DNA from: Diplonema papillatum
Lineage: Eukaryota > Euglenozoa > Diplonemea > Diplonemida > Diplonemidae
Assembly: GCA_030068145.1 (NCBI GenBank)
Contig: JAPJBO010000309.1
Coordinates: forward strand, 173,022-237,021
DNA length: 64,000 bases
Direction of reading: 5' to 3'
Below are positions 52,369 to 62,705 of the stretch, piece after piece. The number at the start of each line of letters is the position of its first letter. Position 1 is the stretch's first letter. Below the pieces are notes generated by a model, which saw nothing but the letters and a program-made list of their open reading frames with translations, searched no databases and was not told the DNA's origin. A program made the translations under genes and the position numbers.

Positions 52369-52874
52369 TGCCGCCAGCTTGATATAGCTGCGTTGTGTTC
52401 AAACCGTGGTCAAAATCGCTGGTCGCCCCACCCCCTCCCGCTGGCGTTCGGTCGGTTCCTTCTGCTCGCCGTATTTGCCTCGTTCGGTTGGCCTCTGTTT
52501 TCTTGGTTCTTTTCTTTGTGTGGTGCTTGGTCGGTCCTTTCTTCTCTATACACGGCGCGGACTTGGCTTCTTTCTAGGTTCTGTCCTGCGCTGTGTCACG
52601 TTGGCACCGACGGGTGAAAATAATAATTGTCGGGTTGACGAAACGAATGCGAGATTTCGGGAAAGCCTTGATTGCACAAGGGTTTGCCTGATCTCCTAAC
52701 CTATTCTCCGAAACCAGATCGGATGATCTATTCTACTCCCTTTCTTTTTTTCTACTTGCCCGCACCCCACCTCTCTGGTTGGTCCCTCTGAGCAGCAATT
52801 CAGATTCGCTTCACAGATTGGCTGCTCGGTTTCAAGGTTTCCTTTTTCCTTTCTTTCTGTTCTTTCGATGTGGC

Positions 52875-53225
52875 TTATTTGACCTTCTTTTTTCGAGTTG
52901 TGGTAATCCTGCGGCGTGCTCGAATGGACGATCTCGAACTTGAGACGGTTCCGTGTGTGCTTGACGATTCGAGCTGAAACTGTTTCTTTACTTCTTGACT
53001 CAGGATACTAGACCGCTTCGTGTTAGATGCTGGACGCGGCGACAATGCATTCAGACGCCGGGCAAGTAAGTTTACCTCCGGTTTACCTCGCCTCACTAAA
53101 CTTACTACAGGGTCATCCTCGTCTACTCGCACTTGACCCGATGCAGGGCACTTGGCAGAAGTCGCATGCCACTCGCCGCAGCTGAGATGGAAATGATATA
53201 CGGCAGGTCCAAGGTGACACTGCAT
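52875..53225 (-). CDS. Hypothetical C-terminal exon, basic tail
   Basis: The stretch GQVRVDEDDPVVSLVRRGKP then EVNLLARRLNALSPRPAS looks coding, followed by a Ser-rich segment and the tail RARRRITTTRKKKVK. The upstream third has poor composition and probably is not coding. No family recognised; it may be the last exon of a gene whose other exons I cannot place. Confidence 0.35.
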   Translation of the reverse strand: MQCHLGPAVYHFHLSCGEWHATSAKCPASGQVRVDEDDPVVSLVRRGKPEVNLLARRLNALSPRPASNTKRSSILSQEVKKQFQLESSSTHGTVSSSRSSIRARRRITTTRKKKVK

Positions 53226-53789
53226 TGCAAGCAGATCACCCGAGAACGCCTCTCAAGATGAAGTATCGATGTCCTGTCGCAAATTCGACGCGAGCCTGGT
53301 TGGTTCTGAGCTGCAAGCGACGGCAAAATGAGAGAAGGGATACAATTGGAGGTTGTGCGACGTTGAAGGACCGCGTTACGTAGAAAGAAAGAAGCTAGGG
53401 GTGCAGGTCAACGTACTTGTCTTCGATTTGGAAGTGAGCGTTCACACGCCACCCCTTTGGTTGTTCGTTGCAATGCTGAAAAGTTGAGTACGTCCCCCTG
53501 GAGTGTCAAGTGCCTTCTCACGAGTTCTTCTCACGGGACTCGCTCGCCATCAGGAATGTCCCTGGGACTGACCTATTGGGTTGACAAATCCTCCTGAGAA
53601 TGCTGAATACATGCGACAGAATCAGGACAACTCTTGACACGCCATGAAGGAACACCCGTTCTCGTTCCGAAGCGAGCGTGCTTGAAACCTTGTTGCCCCT
53701 GTGAACAAGTGCATTCGCGAAATGAGGTTCTTCATTGTATTGTGGGGCAGATGAATGGTACTCGTGTCCTCGCCTGGTGGTGGCTTCTG

Positions 53790-55880
53790 CTACTTGAAGA
53801 TGTTCTTCATCTTTTTCTTCATCGCTTTGCTCTGGTCGACTTTTGTCTTCGGTGCCTGCGACAGCTTTTCCTCGAGTTCCAAGCGACGCGCACGCTCGTC
53901 CTCCTAATTGTACGTGAGTGCCTTGTATGTAAAGAAATGCGTAGGTTTGTTCTTATTCTTAAGAAAAAGCGGGACCCGGTCCCTCTGTTCTTGAGGACCA
54001 GAGGGATACAAACATGCTGCCGAGGGCAAAGTTTTGCGTCGCATCATGTTGAAATATGTTATTCCGCGTGTGGACGGTACGGCAGAATCATATGCGCAGA
54101 CTTCACGCACAGAACGTCGATACGGCAGGACTGCGTGAGGGATCCCCTCGAGCCGCGGCTAGCTTCTGCGAAGTGCAACTTCTAGATGACAGTCAGGTCG
54201 TGTCTGTAGGTCTTCGGCGCCACAGAAAAGCGACTACATACCGTTTCGACATACGTCGCGCTTTTTTGGAGGGGCAAAATGGCCCGTTGCGCCGCCGAGG
54301 TCTGCGTTCGGGCGGCCTCGTCGCCGTCTAGCCTCTGCTTTTTCTTCGCAGGGCTCGACGGCGGTGTAGCGAAGAAGTCTTTCAACGGGGACGCGGGGTT
54401 GTTGCTGGCGTTGTTGTAGTTGTTAGCCAGGCCGCGCGCGGATTTAGGCGATCCTTCCCTGAGGTCGAGACTGTTGTCCAGTATCACTCGATCGTGCTCG
54501 AGGTCATGCCCGGGTCCAGCTTGACTCGGCCCATTTAGGGACTGGGGAGCGGCGAACTGGCGTTTCATGTATAATTCGTAGAGAGCCGGGGCTATGTTGT
54601 GATGCGCCAGTGCGTGGGACGGAGCGTCTCCTGCGTGAGTGTGTACGGCAGAAGTACATTCTATTGTTCATGGCAGTGTGCGGTTGTACAGGCACGTAGC
54701 TGATACGGCACAAGTCCTTACTGTGCATAAAGAAAGAGTGATGGGATGGCCTACCTACTGATGACAGAGAAGCCGACGACATCTTCGACGAAACGGCGGC
54801 TGATGACAGCAAGTCTTGAACGTACGTGTCCGGATTCAGGGCTACCGACCTCTTCGACATGCCAGGTCCACCCATGCCCCTGTCGAGAGGTCCGTAAACA
54901 TCTCGATACTGTTTGAGCTCCCTGTCTCGAAGCAGTATGCTGCTTTGGAAAAGGGAGTGGCTGTACGACAAACAGCGGCAGACGCCGAGAAGCGGCTGGA
55001 TGACGAGCTTCGACATAAGAGGCAACTGTTCGCCCGGCGGGACTGCCTCAAGCTCGATGGTCCACGTCAGAGGAAGGGACGATCCCTTGTCCGCAAGCTT
55101 CAGCTCACAGCAGATAGTCAACTGCAGGTTGCCTTGGTCCTGCGGCTTCGCCTGACCGTTGTTTTCGCTCGGCGCTGCTTCGCGAACATTGACCGAAGTC
55201 CCTGTTTCCGTTTGACTAGAGTTACATTCGGTTTTTCTGATTCCAGCGAGCCGGTTGGCGCAACCCATGCTTTCCGCAACTACCAATTATTGAGATGTTG
55301 AGTTCATTGAAGGTGGCGTCCGGTTGCCGGACGACACACTCGTAGAATCAATTTGAGAGTACAACAGAAGGCAATGGTAAGTGTACTAGTTGCGGAATCG
55401 GCGCACACCTGAAAACATGGGATCAACAGATTCACCGGTGTCTGCTCCGCTCTCGTTCTCCCGAGCAGAAGAATTCGCAATCGCCTTGGTTATCAATGTG
55501 CACACGGCCTCGGGGTTGATGACCAGGAGCGGCTTCTTCTTCACCATACGCACAACGGTTTGCCGGTCGGCGTAGCCCAGCCAGACTCTGCTGTAGCTCT
55601 TGTTCACCACGATGCAGCTGTAGGACCCCTGTGCGGTCGACAGCTTGACGTAGTAAAACGGCTCCAAAGTGTCAGGAACCGCGGGGCCCGCAAAAAGGTT
55701 GCGCTTCTTCGGCGGCCTCGACGTGCCTGAGGTGTCTGCGCGATCTCCAATGCTCTGATTTGCAGTCGCCGTTGCCGTCTCATCTTCTGTTCCGAGGGGC
55801 TCGAACTCACGTCCATTCACAAGCTTTTTCCATAGCACAGTTGAGAGCTGCTGTTGGTGGTCGACAGGCAAGCTGTCCAT
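53790..55880 (-). CDS. NHEJ1: XLF/Cernunnos-like end-joining factor, four exons
   Basis: Inferred minus-strand exons: 55880-55409, 55201-54755, 54630-54242, 53903-53790, giving about 473 residues in consistent phase. A second in-phase acceptor at 55279 would add 26 residues. Exon 1 has the head-domain strands EPFYYVKLSTAQGSYSCIVV and SYSRVWLGYAD, like human LLAKVFITKQGYALLVSDL...VW. Exon 2 has LQLTICCELKLADKGSSLPL and LVIQPLLGVCRCLSYSHSLF then LLRDRELKQYRDVYG, matching LILRVRSELSG...FYW...LIRPLMGMSLALQ...LL..KDLEIQDY and the start of the coiled coil. Exon 3 is a disordered tail with a basic cluster (SPAKKKQRL). Exon 4 ends KAMKKKMKNIFK, resembling the Ku-binding motif that ends vertebrate XLF. 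The protein would bridge DNA ends with XRCC4-Lig4 in the nucleus. An ATG at 55880 is the first in-frame Met; the frame stays open 23 codons upstream. Confidence 0.75.
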
Positions 55881-55949
55881 GTAGTCATACCCGCCCAGAC
55901 CCGCAAAAGGATTCAAACGTTGTAATGTGGACCCGCATGTGCGAGTTTA

Positions 55950-56694
55950 GTTTCTTGATTCACATTTCTCAATTAATTGTAACTTTTCGGGTTATTCCCA
56001 CCTGGTCCAGACGAAAATATCGGGAGTATCGGGGAGTTTCGGGGAGTTTCGGGGAATTTCGGGGAGTTTCGGGGTATTTCCTTTGTGGCGACCACTTTCC
56101 CTGCAGCCGGCCTTGGCGAAGGCGGGGAGGGGGCTACGCTATTATGGCCCTACCTTGCGCAAAGCGGTCCCGTGTTTGGCTATGCCCCGAAGACGAAGAT
56201 AGAGGCTGAGAAGGAAGGACAGACTGGGAGGTACAGGTTGACACGGTCTGACACAGGTAGCGACAGGATCCGCGGCAAGGGGAGCAGGGACCGTTCCACC
56301 AGAGGTCGTGCGGGTACAGAGACGATGCTCGTGCTCGAGTCGCAGCTGGGACGAACAGGCACGCCTTCAATGATGAGGTCTGGGGGATGGACGTAGGATT
56401 GGACGTGCTGGTGGGAGGCCTTCGAAGACGGCACCTCCGGCAAGAAGGCAGAAGAGGGTAAATTTAGTGGGCGGCGGAGACCAAGGCATGGAGGTAGGCG
56501 TGCCCAGGCCGCTACAACGGATGCCTGCATATGCCGATGCGCGGAATGCGGGTACCATCTTTCCGGAGATTTCCGGTTCCTCCCGTACTCTACAACTTTT
56601 CACATAAGTGAATGTGGACTCCGAAGTGGACACTCCTTTCAACCGGGTGCACGAATTGAGAATTCCGACTCACTGTTTCCGATACGGCTTCCAA
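55950..56694. repeat. Flank with a tcggggagtt decamer repeat
   Basis: 56019-56078 contains six imperfect copies of tcggggagtt; the same motif occurs three times at 57834-57860. No convincing gene in the interval. Confidence 0.7.
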
Positions 56695-57204
56695 TCATCG
56701 AAGGCTAAACTCGGGTGCAGGAGCGCTCGTCGTTCGGGACCAGATGGGGACGACTGGGTCTGCCCGGTTTACACATGACTGCTGCAGCGTGGGCAGAAGT
56801 GGGAAGGTCATCGGGAGATGGCGGGCGCGAATACTTTTTGCCCAAACCAAAACCCAAGAGGGGATTGGAGAGTTTGACATAAGGATGGCAAACTCGTGGT
56901 ACCGAAGGTTGCAACCGCAAACAGGAGTCAGATGATGGTTGAAACTGCGCTCATGCACAAGACGCGTCCTGTTCCAGACTCCTCCCTGTGTCCAAGGACT
57001 CAAAGGCAGGTCCTGCAGGTTTTCCAGCAACTGCTGGTTCGCCTTCAGGCCCTCCGAATCCGCATGCCTCAACAACTGCCTAGGAGTCCAAGCTACAGTT
57101 GGTAGATGCATCCGAGTTCTCTCGCACGGTGTTAAGAAACGCCCTGCGAGCTGTCGAGGTGGCCAAGGAAGAGGATCGGAGGAGGAGGAACACGGACGGC
57201 TCAA
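56695..57204 (-). CDS. Hypothetical ORF, possibly decayed
   Basis: No ATG at the left end. The central part reads LRHADSEGLKANQQLLENLQ, DLPLSPWTQGGVWNRTRLVH and CGCNLRYHEFAILMSNSPIP, which looks like genuine but unassigned protein. The ends look degraded. Could be a mobile-element or pseudogene remnant. Confidence 0.35.
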   Translation of the reverse strand: MSRPCSSSSDPLPWPPRQLAGRFLTPCERTRMHLPTVAWTPRQLLRHADSEGLKANQQLLENLQDLPLSPWTQGGVWNRTRLVHERSFNHHLTPVCGCNLRYHEFAILMSNSPIPSWVLVWAKSIRARHLPMTFPLLPTLQQSCVNRADPVVPIWSRTTSAPAPEFSLR

Positions 57205-57240
57205 GAGAGCCGCGTCCGAAGCACACTAGCACACCTACCT

Positions 57241-57638
57241 AAGAAGAAAGCCGACGCGCAACGGGCGGGGTGCAGACCGGGATCGTCAACCAACCGCCCG
57301 ACAGCGGCTGCAGCGACAGCAACAGCGGCAGCGACATCGACAGCGGCGACGTCGCGAGGACGCACGGAAGGACCCGCGGCACAGCACCAGTCCATTCCCC
57401 ACGCGGGGGGGGATGGCCGTGAAACCCTCCCCCGGGATGACGAAGGCCGGGGAGAGCCGGGGGCAGTGAAGTAACGAAGCCCGCGAACGGTGGGTGGTGA
57501 CCCCTCCGAACAGTCTCCCTGGCCCTGGCCCACGCCTGATGCCGCAACCCCTTAACCCGGGCGGCGGCGCTTTGGCATGAGCCAGGAACCTCAAGGGGAG
57601 CAGCGCGAGAGGCATCATCCACGCTTCAAAGGCCCACA
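57241..57638 (+). mobile_element. Family B retroelement insertion (398 bp) with 19-bp target duplication
   Basis: cacactagcacacctacct stands at 57222-57240 and again at 57639-57657. The insert is almost identical to 34910-35304 and ends at the same ggcccaca. It is severely 5'-truncated. Both family B targets in the window begin cacacta. Confidence 0.9.
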
Positions 57639-57657
57639 CACACTAGCACACCTACCT

Positions 57658-57800
57658 GCACACCTCACCCACTTGCCCGCCCATCCACCCACCCGTCTAC
57701 CCAACTACCCACCTGTTCATCCATCCACCGACCTCCCCACCCCCATCCACCCATCTGTCCACTCAACTACCAACCTGTACACCTGCCCACCCGCCGGCAG
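57658..57800 (+). repeat. Degenerate ccac/ccat-rich repeat
   Basis: Irregular cccaccca, ccatccac and cctgt units over 140 bp, beginning at the family B target. Confidence 0.7.
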
Positions 57801-57861
57801 CCCCACTTTTTCCCACAAAAACCGGCTGAGTATCGGGGAGTTTCGGGGAGTTTCCGGGAAC

Positions 57862-58757
57862 GTACCAGGAGCCCGGACCAGGTGGTTATTCTGTCCCACT
57901 TCAGTGGTAGCTTTCCATCCGCTGTATTTCCTGTCGGCGATAGATATAGATCTGTCTTCCTTTCCGTGCAGGAGGACTGTTGACACCAGGATCACCTTCC
58001 TCAAAGTCTTTGGAGAGATAGATGGGATCGGATAGATGATCGGCTGGCACACGTGGCCCTGGCGACAAACGAAACGCGAGTAATACTGAGGAAAGAATAG
58101 GAAAGGTAAACTGGGGACAGACAACGACTTTTTCAAAATGGAGGCACGTATCATGAGGTATCTACTCCCATCTATATAAACAACGGCTCGTGAGATTGTT
58201 GAAACTACGCCACACAAGTCAAAAGGGGTTTCTGGTCCACCGGCCTAGGCGAAACGCAATCCCTGAACGCGCTTGTAAGCAGTGTTGAACAAAGGTTATT
58301 ACTAGTGGTGTTTGGTGTGAGGGGTGTAGTTCGAGAACTCTGCGCAAAGCTACCCTACCACACAGAAGGATCAAGAAAATTTTACTCTCTGCCGCTAACC
58401 CCTTTCGCTCGTGTCGTGTTACCACCGTATTCCTTGTCCTTTGGATCGGGTACAACACGAAATCTGTTGCACCTGGGCATGAACAAAGAAACGCATGCTT
58501 TTGGGGAACGCCGTCTGAACTACGTCGAGTGCAACGAACTATCTGCGTCCCGGTGCGTTCATGAAGAACGTGTCATGTTCGGCAATCCGCACGTTCGATG
58601 CGGGGAGTGCATCCGGTTGGCGCGGGTTCGTTGGAGATCGCAGGTTTGCTTCCCCTGGTGCTGTGGAAACTCGACGATCCAGAGGTACTTGAGGGGAAAT
58701 GAGGGGCCGTGGCTGGCACGGCCCAATTAAAAGGCACGGCTACATGGACTGCGGCTT
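57862..58757. other. Intergenic, no gene recognised
   Basis: Short ORFs on both strands with no domain. This is the 3' flank of the next gene. Confidence 0.4.
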
Positions 58758-60323
58758 TCAAACCCATCCCTGGCTCTGGGCCCCTTGCGATCGGGAGGGA
58801 GTGGCGGTTGGAGAATCTTCCGGGGAGTAAAACGGTTGGTAGCCGATCCCGGTCGCCGCAGTCTCGGAAGGAAGGCGCACGATGGCACCTGTCCTTGGGG
58901 ACGGAGGTGCAGGCATTTGGTTTTGAAACAATGGCTCGTCGGAAGGGAGCGGCGGCATGACAGACGGCCCTCCTGGCAGGAGGGGATCCCAACCCGCAGA
59001 ATAGATCCCGTTTGGTGCTTCTGGGTCCAACGGGTTCAGTACTACCTTGACACTCGGGAAGTTGGAGAAAGGAACCATGTTCGGCTGGTCATCTCCTGCT
59101 GGGCCGGAGACCGTAACTGGCTGCTTGAGTTCCTTCTTCGACACCATCGCTTCGGCGGTGCCCGAGCTCGACGGGGCTTTGTCTGGTGCAGGCGTGGGTT
59201 CAAGCTTGGGTTCGCTTACAACCTTCTCTTGAGGTTCCTTTTTCGGCTGCGTTTCCGGCCGTTTTTCCGGCTCCTTTTTCGGCTCCTGTTCCGGCTGCTT
59301 CCGCAGTGGCTTTTGTGGTTGCTTCTGCGGCGATCGAGGTGCTGCAGGCGGGCTTTTCGGCATCGTCCTCGGGGAGGACAGCTTACTTGAAATGTCGTCG
59401 GGATGGCTGCTGGGAGACAAGCACAGCAAGATTACGCAGAGCAGGATTAGAACCACGAAGAATCCCACGACCGACGCAAGCACGAGCCATTGCGGCGTAT
59501 CATCGTCTGTGTCGTCCACAACTTCGCCCGCGCCGACGCAGCCTTCGGCGGTTGTGGTCGTTTTCGGCTGGAACGCGCAGGCGACATTCGTTTCGCACAG
59601 GTCCGGCAGCTGCAGATCCGCGCACTGCAACGCAGTTTTGATACCCAAGGGAACGCAGAACGAATCGTCGTCCACGGACGAGGTACCGGTACACTTCTTT
59701 GGGCAACAAGCGACTTTCCACAAGAACTCTGTATTGAGCTGCTCTGCGCTCAAACCATCGTTGGCCAAACCTAAGTATGAGGAGTGTTACAAGAACACTA
59801 CCAAGCTCAAGAGCCTATTGAGTGGTGCGCAAAAATTAGAATATCACTCTTCGTCGGTCTATGCAACATTGGTCGAGAGAAACGGAAAACGCATACTGCA
59901 ACTGCCTGTGCAGTTCTTGAAGGCTACATTCAACTTCGGCGTTACATGAGCCACCCAGACTACAGTGACACTGCTGACATCAACGAGCAGAAGCTTCGCT
60001 GCGGCGCTCCGCCAATTGTCTGCATTGAAAGCCGTATCACCTAGGGCTTCTAGGGTGTCAAGTTCCACAGTAACATACACGGCCTGTAGATGGTATGTTT
60101 CTCGACGCCAGTTCAAGTTGTTTTACCCATGTTTTGGGCTTTCCTACCAAACAAGCCCAGCTGTGAATCTGGTGCGAATGTGGACTTCCGACGTTCAAGT
60201 GGCACTGCGAGATGACTAAACATTCTAAAACTGACATACATCTACTGCGTCCAGGGACATGGCCGTGGCAACCACAAACCATATGCAAGCGCTGCCCGTT
60301 CTGTATCTGCTGCCTGAACACAT
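58758..60323 (-). CDS. Type I membrane protein, three exons
   Basis: Inferred exons on the minus strand: 60323-60246, 60083-59897, 59770-58758; 1,278 bases, 425 residues, phases agree. Exon 1 encodes a signal peptide (MCSGSRYRTGSACIWFVVAT AMSLDA). Exon 2 encodes VYVTVELDTLEALGDTAFNA and LLLVDVSSVTVVWVAHVTPK, an alternating beta-strand pattern. Exon 3 adds ACCPKKCTGTSS...FCVPLG and LCETNVACAFQP, giving a small Cys-containing ectodomain. A transmembrane span follows (LASVVGFFVVLILLCVILLC), then a 270-residue tail with KEPEKRPETQPKKEPQ repeats and many Pro. A surface protein with a disordered cytosolic tail; function unknown. The first intron was located by the complementarity of its ends, then confirmed by the signal peptide it exposes. 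Confidence 0.7.
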
Positions 60324-60744
60324 CACGATGGCATGCCCACCCAATTTTCCTAGAGCAAGGTTTTTCTTCATGAGTCTTTGTTATCTTGCTTGGATCGCTG
60401 ACGCGAGTATGATATTGGTCATTGAGGGGACCAGAAGCGCTGAGGCGAGAAGTGCTCTGCTTCATTCTATTGTTGAGCGGCAGAATCCGAGTGACAGCTG
60501 TGTGTGCCTTTTGATTTGTGAACTAAAGCGCTGCAAGTTACGTGGACGGTCAAGAAAGCAACAACTCGTTGTGCCCATTCCCACCCAACCTCAGGATACG
60601 AGAAGAACTTTCACTCTAGAAAACGAGCCGGACCATCTGGGGGCGGCCGAGCATCTTGTCGCCCCGTCCACCACAGAGACTGTCCTTCGGGAAGCAAAAA
60701 AGCCATGCGAAGAAGGCAAGTGTCGCCTGGCGGTTATCTGCGAC

Positions 60745-61070
60745 AGCTGTGGTCTTCTTGGCAACACGATTACATAAGCTAATACCAGCGCCGCAGGCGC
60801 GGAAATTTTTTCAAGCTAATGGGTCAGCGCTGCAGGTATCCAAACAGCAAGAATCTCTATAGCTGCTTTGTAGTCCACCCACAGGGACTGCGGCAAAGTT
60901 GATGCGAGCCAAGTGTACCCGACAGGGTGCTCCTCTTTGTGGTTGTCACTACTGCCCACCACAGAGAGCAGGGCGGACAACTGCGGTCTTCTTGGCAACA
61001 AGACATGAAGCAATACACAAGCCAAAAATGCCAGCGCCGCAGGCGCGGAAATTTTGCCAAGCTAATGGGC
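60745..61070 (+). repeat. Direct repeat flanking the retroelement remnant's start
   Basis: ggtcttcttggcaacaagac-like, ccagcgccgcaggcgcggaa and caagctaatggg occur at 60753-60825 and 60988-61067. Confidence 0.75.
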
Positions 61071-61841
61071 CTTGGCCTCGCCGAACTAGAGTTAGCCTCG
61101 TCGCGATTCGAGGCTCTTTGCGCCCGATACTCCGCAGTGATCGGTGAGTGCTCCGCCGAAGCTGAAACGTCATTGGGCGCCTTGGGTTTGGAGTTTAATC
61201 TTGTGGATAAACAATGGCGCATGAATGGAGATTGGGTGGCTAAGGTTGTCTCGGTAGTCGACCAGATAGATGTCCACGGGGCATTCGAACGGCGCCTGTG
61301 GTGGCGGCTGGCTGGCATGATTTTGTGGAGGGTACACGCGCTGAGGAAGCCACTTTTTCGCATAGCCTCCCTTCTGCGCTGGATGTCGGCAACAAGTTCA
61401 GGCCATTGCCTCAGCAAGGATCCCGGATTCTGGAAGCAGCGTGTAGGCGTCCAGGGCGAGGTTCAGCAACTTTTCCGTGCCGAATTTGCAGCACTTGTGG
61501 CCAATCCTTGGGCGAAGTGGATGCCACCCCCGACGCGTGTTCTTACCGCGTTCACCGACGCTAGCCTTCGCGGTTGGTGTTTCATCTTGGGGAATGACCC
61601 TCGATACGGTCCGACTCCACTAGAGTACAGCGGATGCGACATCGCCGTGCTGGAGATGTACGCACTTTTGCGTCTGATACGCTGTGTCTTCGGGGGGAAA
61701 ATGTTTCTTGGGGGGGGAAATCTTAGTTTAATGTTTAGGCAGAGCACTGCCTCTCATGCATGGTTGATGCTAGCATCAAGTCTTCTTCGAGGAAGATGTC
61801 GTCTAGGAAAGGGATGCAAAATAGAAAATAGAAAGTTGTAA
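61020..61841 (+). pseudogene. Retroelement remnant: RT thumb and RNase H-like region
   Basis: The plus frame includes LGLEFNLVDKQWRMNGDWVA, which fits the segment after the RT palm (LG...D....W.L...K) of DIRS/Ngaro-like or similar elements. About 120 residues on, VLTAFTDASLRGWCFILG and SGCDIAVLEMYALLRLI match the first Asp and the Glu of an RNase H-type fold. A third catalytic Asp is not visible where expected, and the palm with its catalytic box is absent upstream. The frame starts in the direct repeat with no credible Met. The tail shares 52 bp with 7210-7261. A broken copy; class is uncertain. Confidence 0.55.
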
Positions 61842-61986
61842 AGAGGGGAGTGTACGGCTCCCAAAGTGGGGAATGAAACCTTGAGGGACTAGCCCCCTGT
61901 ATTTTTTTCACCGCGGTGTTGTGTGCACCTCGTTCTTCGTCTCATGTTTCGCTCTTGAACGCAGACCAATCCAAAGTCAGAGCTCA

Positions 61987-62547
61987 TCAGTGGGTCCTTT
62001 GGATGGGGATTTTCAGTCCTGTTCCGGTGCGAGCACAACTTGGTTTCATGTGTTTTCCTTCCTTCATTCGTTTTTTTAAAAAAAGGGGGGTTTTGGATGG
62101 GATTGTGGCTCGTAACCAACCGCCACGGGGCACTACTTTCAAGGGTTGAAAGTGTTCAAGCTCTCTCCAGGGAAACGATGTAGCCGTTTGTTGTAAACTT
62201 GACAGCACATTCTTCCCATGAGAGAAGGGACACTTGCTGGTCGTCGTAACACACCAGTCGTCGTTTTCTCGCAGCACGGTGTAGTAGTGTCCAGCTTGCA
62301 AGGGGGAAAATGTTTCTTGGGTTTGAAGAGCGCGTGGTGCTTGCACCACTGAGGCCAGGTTATTTAACCGCGGATTTAGTGAAGGATTGTTCAGGAAACG
62401 GTCGCGAGCGAAACCCGACCAGGTAACGACCATTTCACTGTCTTCTTTGTTTTGTGATGCGAACATCACGAGGTGCTGTCCGAAGACACCGCCCACGTGA
62501 GCACTGTTAAGCAGCGGTTGCCAGATACTCCCGTAGCACCTATTCAC
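61987..62547 (-). CDS. ORF with a GHYYTVLREND-W motif (possible peptidase fragment)
   Basis: Minus-strand frame of 186 codons from ATG 62547; only the first 130 residues look coding (GVFGQHLVMFASQNKEDSEM, NNPSLNPRLNNLASVVQAPR, LQAGHYYTVLREND then DWCV). The GHY...R...W pattern resembles the His box of ubiquitin-specific proteases, where HY(T/S).Y......W is typical, but the Cys box and the Asp/Asn are not seen. It sits among mobile elements, and part of it (62302-62419) is repeated at 63883-64000. A fragment at best. Confidence 0.3.
   Translation of the reverse strand: MNRCYGSIWQPLLNSAHVGGVFGQHLVMFASQNKEDSEMVVTWSGFARDRFLNNPSLNPRLNNLASVVQAPRALQTQETFSPLQAGHYYTVLRENDDWCVTTTSKCPFSHGKNVLSSLQQTATSFPWRELEHFQPLKVVPRGGWLRATIPSKTPLFLKKRMKEGKHMKPSCARTGTGLKIPIQRTH
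62302..62419. repeat. 118-bp direct repeat (second copy at 63883-64000, cut by window end)
   Basis: The two copies are identical over all 118 bases visible, starting gggggaaaatgtttcttggg. The first 20 bases also occur at 61692-61711. The hAT element lies between the copies. Confidence 0.95.
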
Positions 62548-62705
62548 GGGTTTGCAGGGGTAAAAAGGAAGCCCGGGTTGGGGAGGGTGGTGGGTTTGGT
62601 GCGTAGTATTCTTCTTTTTTTGTTCTTTCTCGGTTCTGGTGGTGCTGCTCCTTCCTTCTCGTCCTGTGTGGGTTACGACTTTTTTTGTTCTTTATCGGTT
62701 CTGAG

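Noticed and set aside
55279..55420. Alternative XLF intron 1 using GTTTTC paired with GGAAAC-AG
   Set aside because: The ends pair, but the resulting phase throws exon 2 out of frame with its conserved strands.
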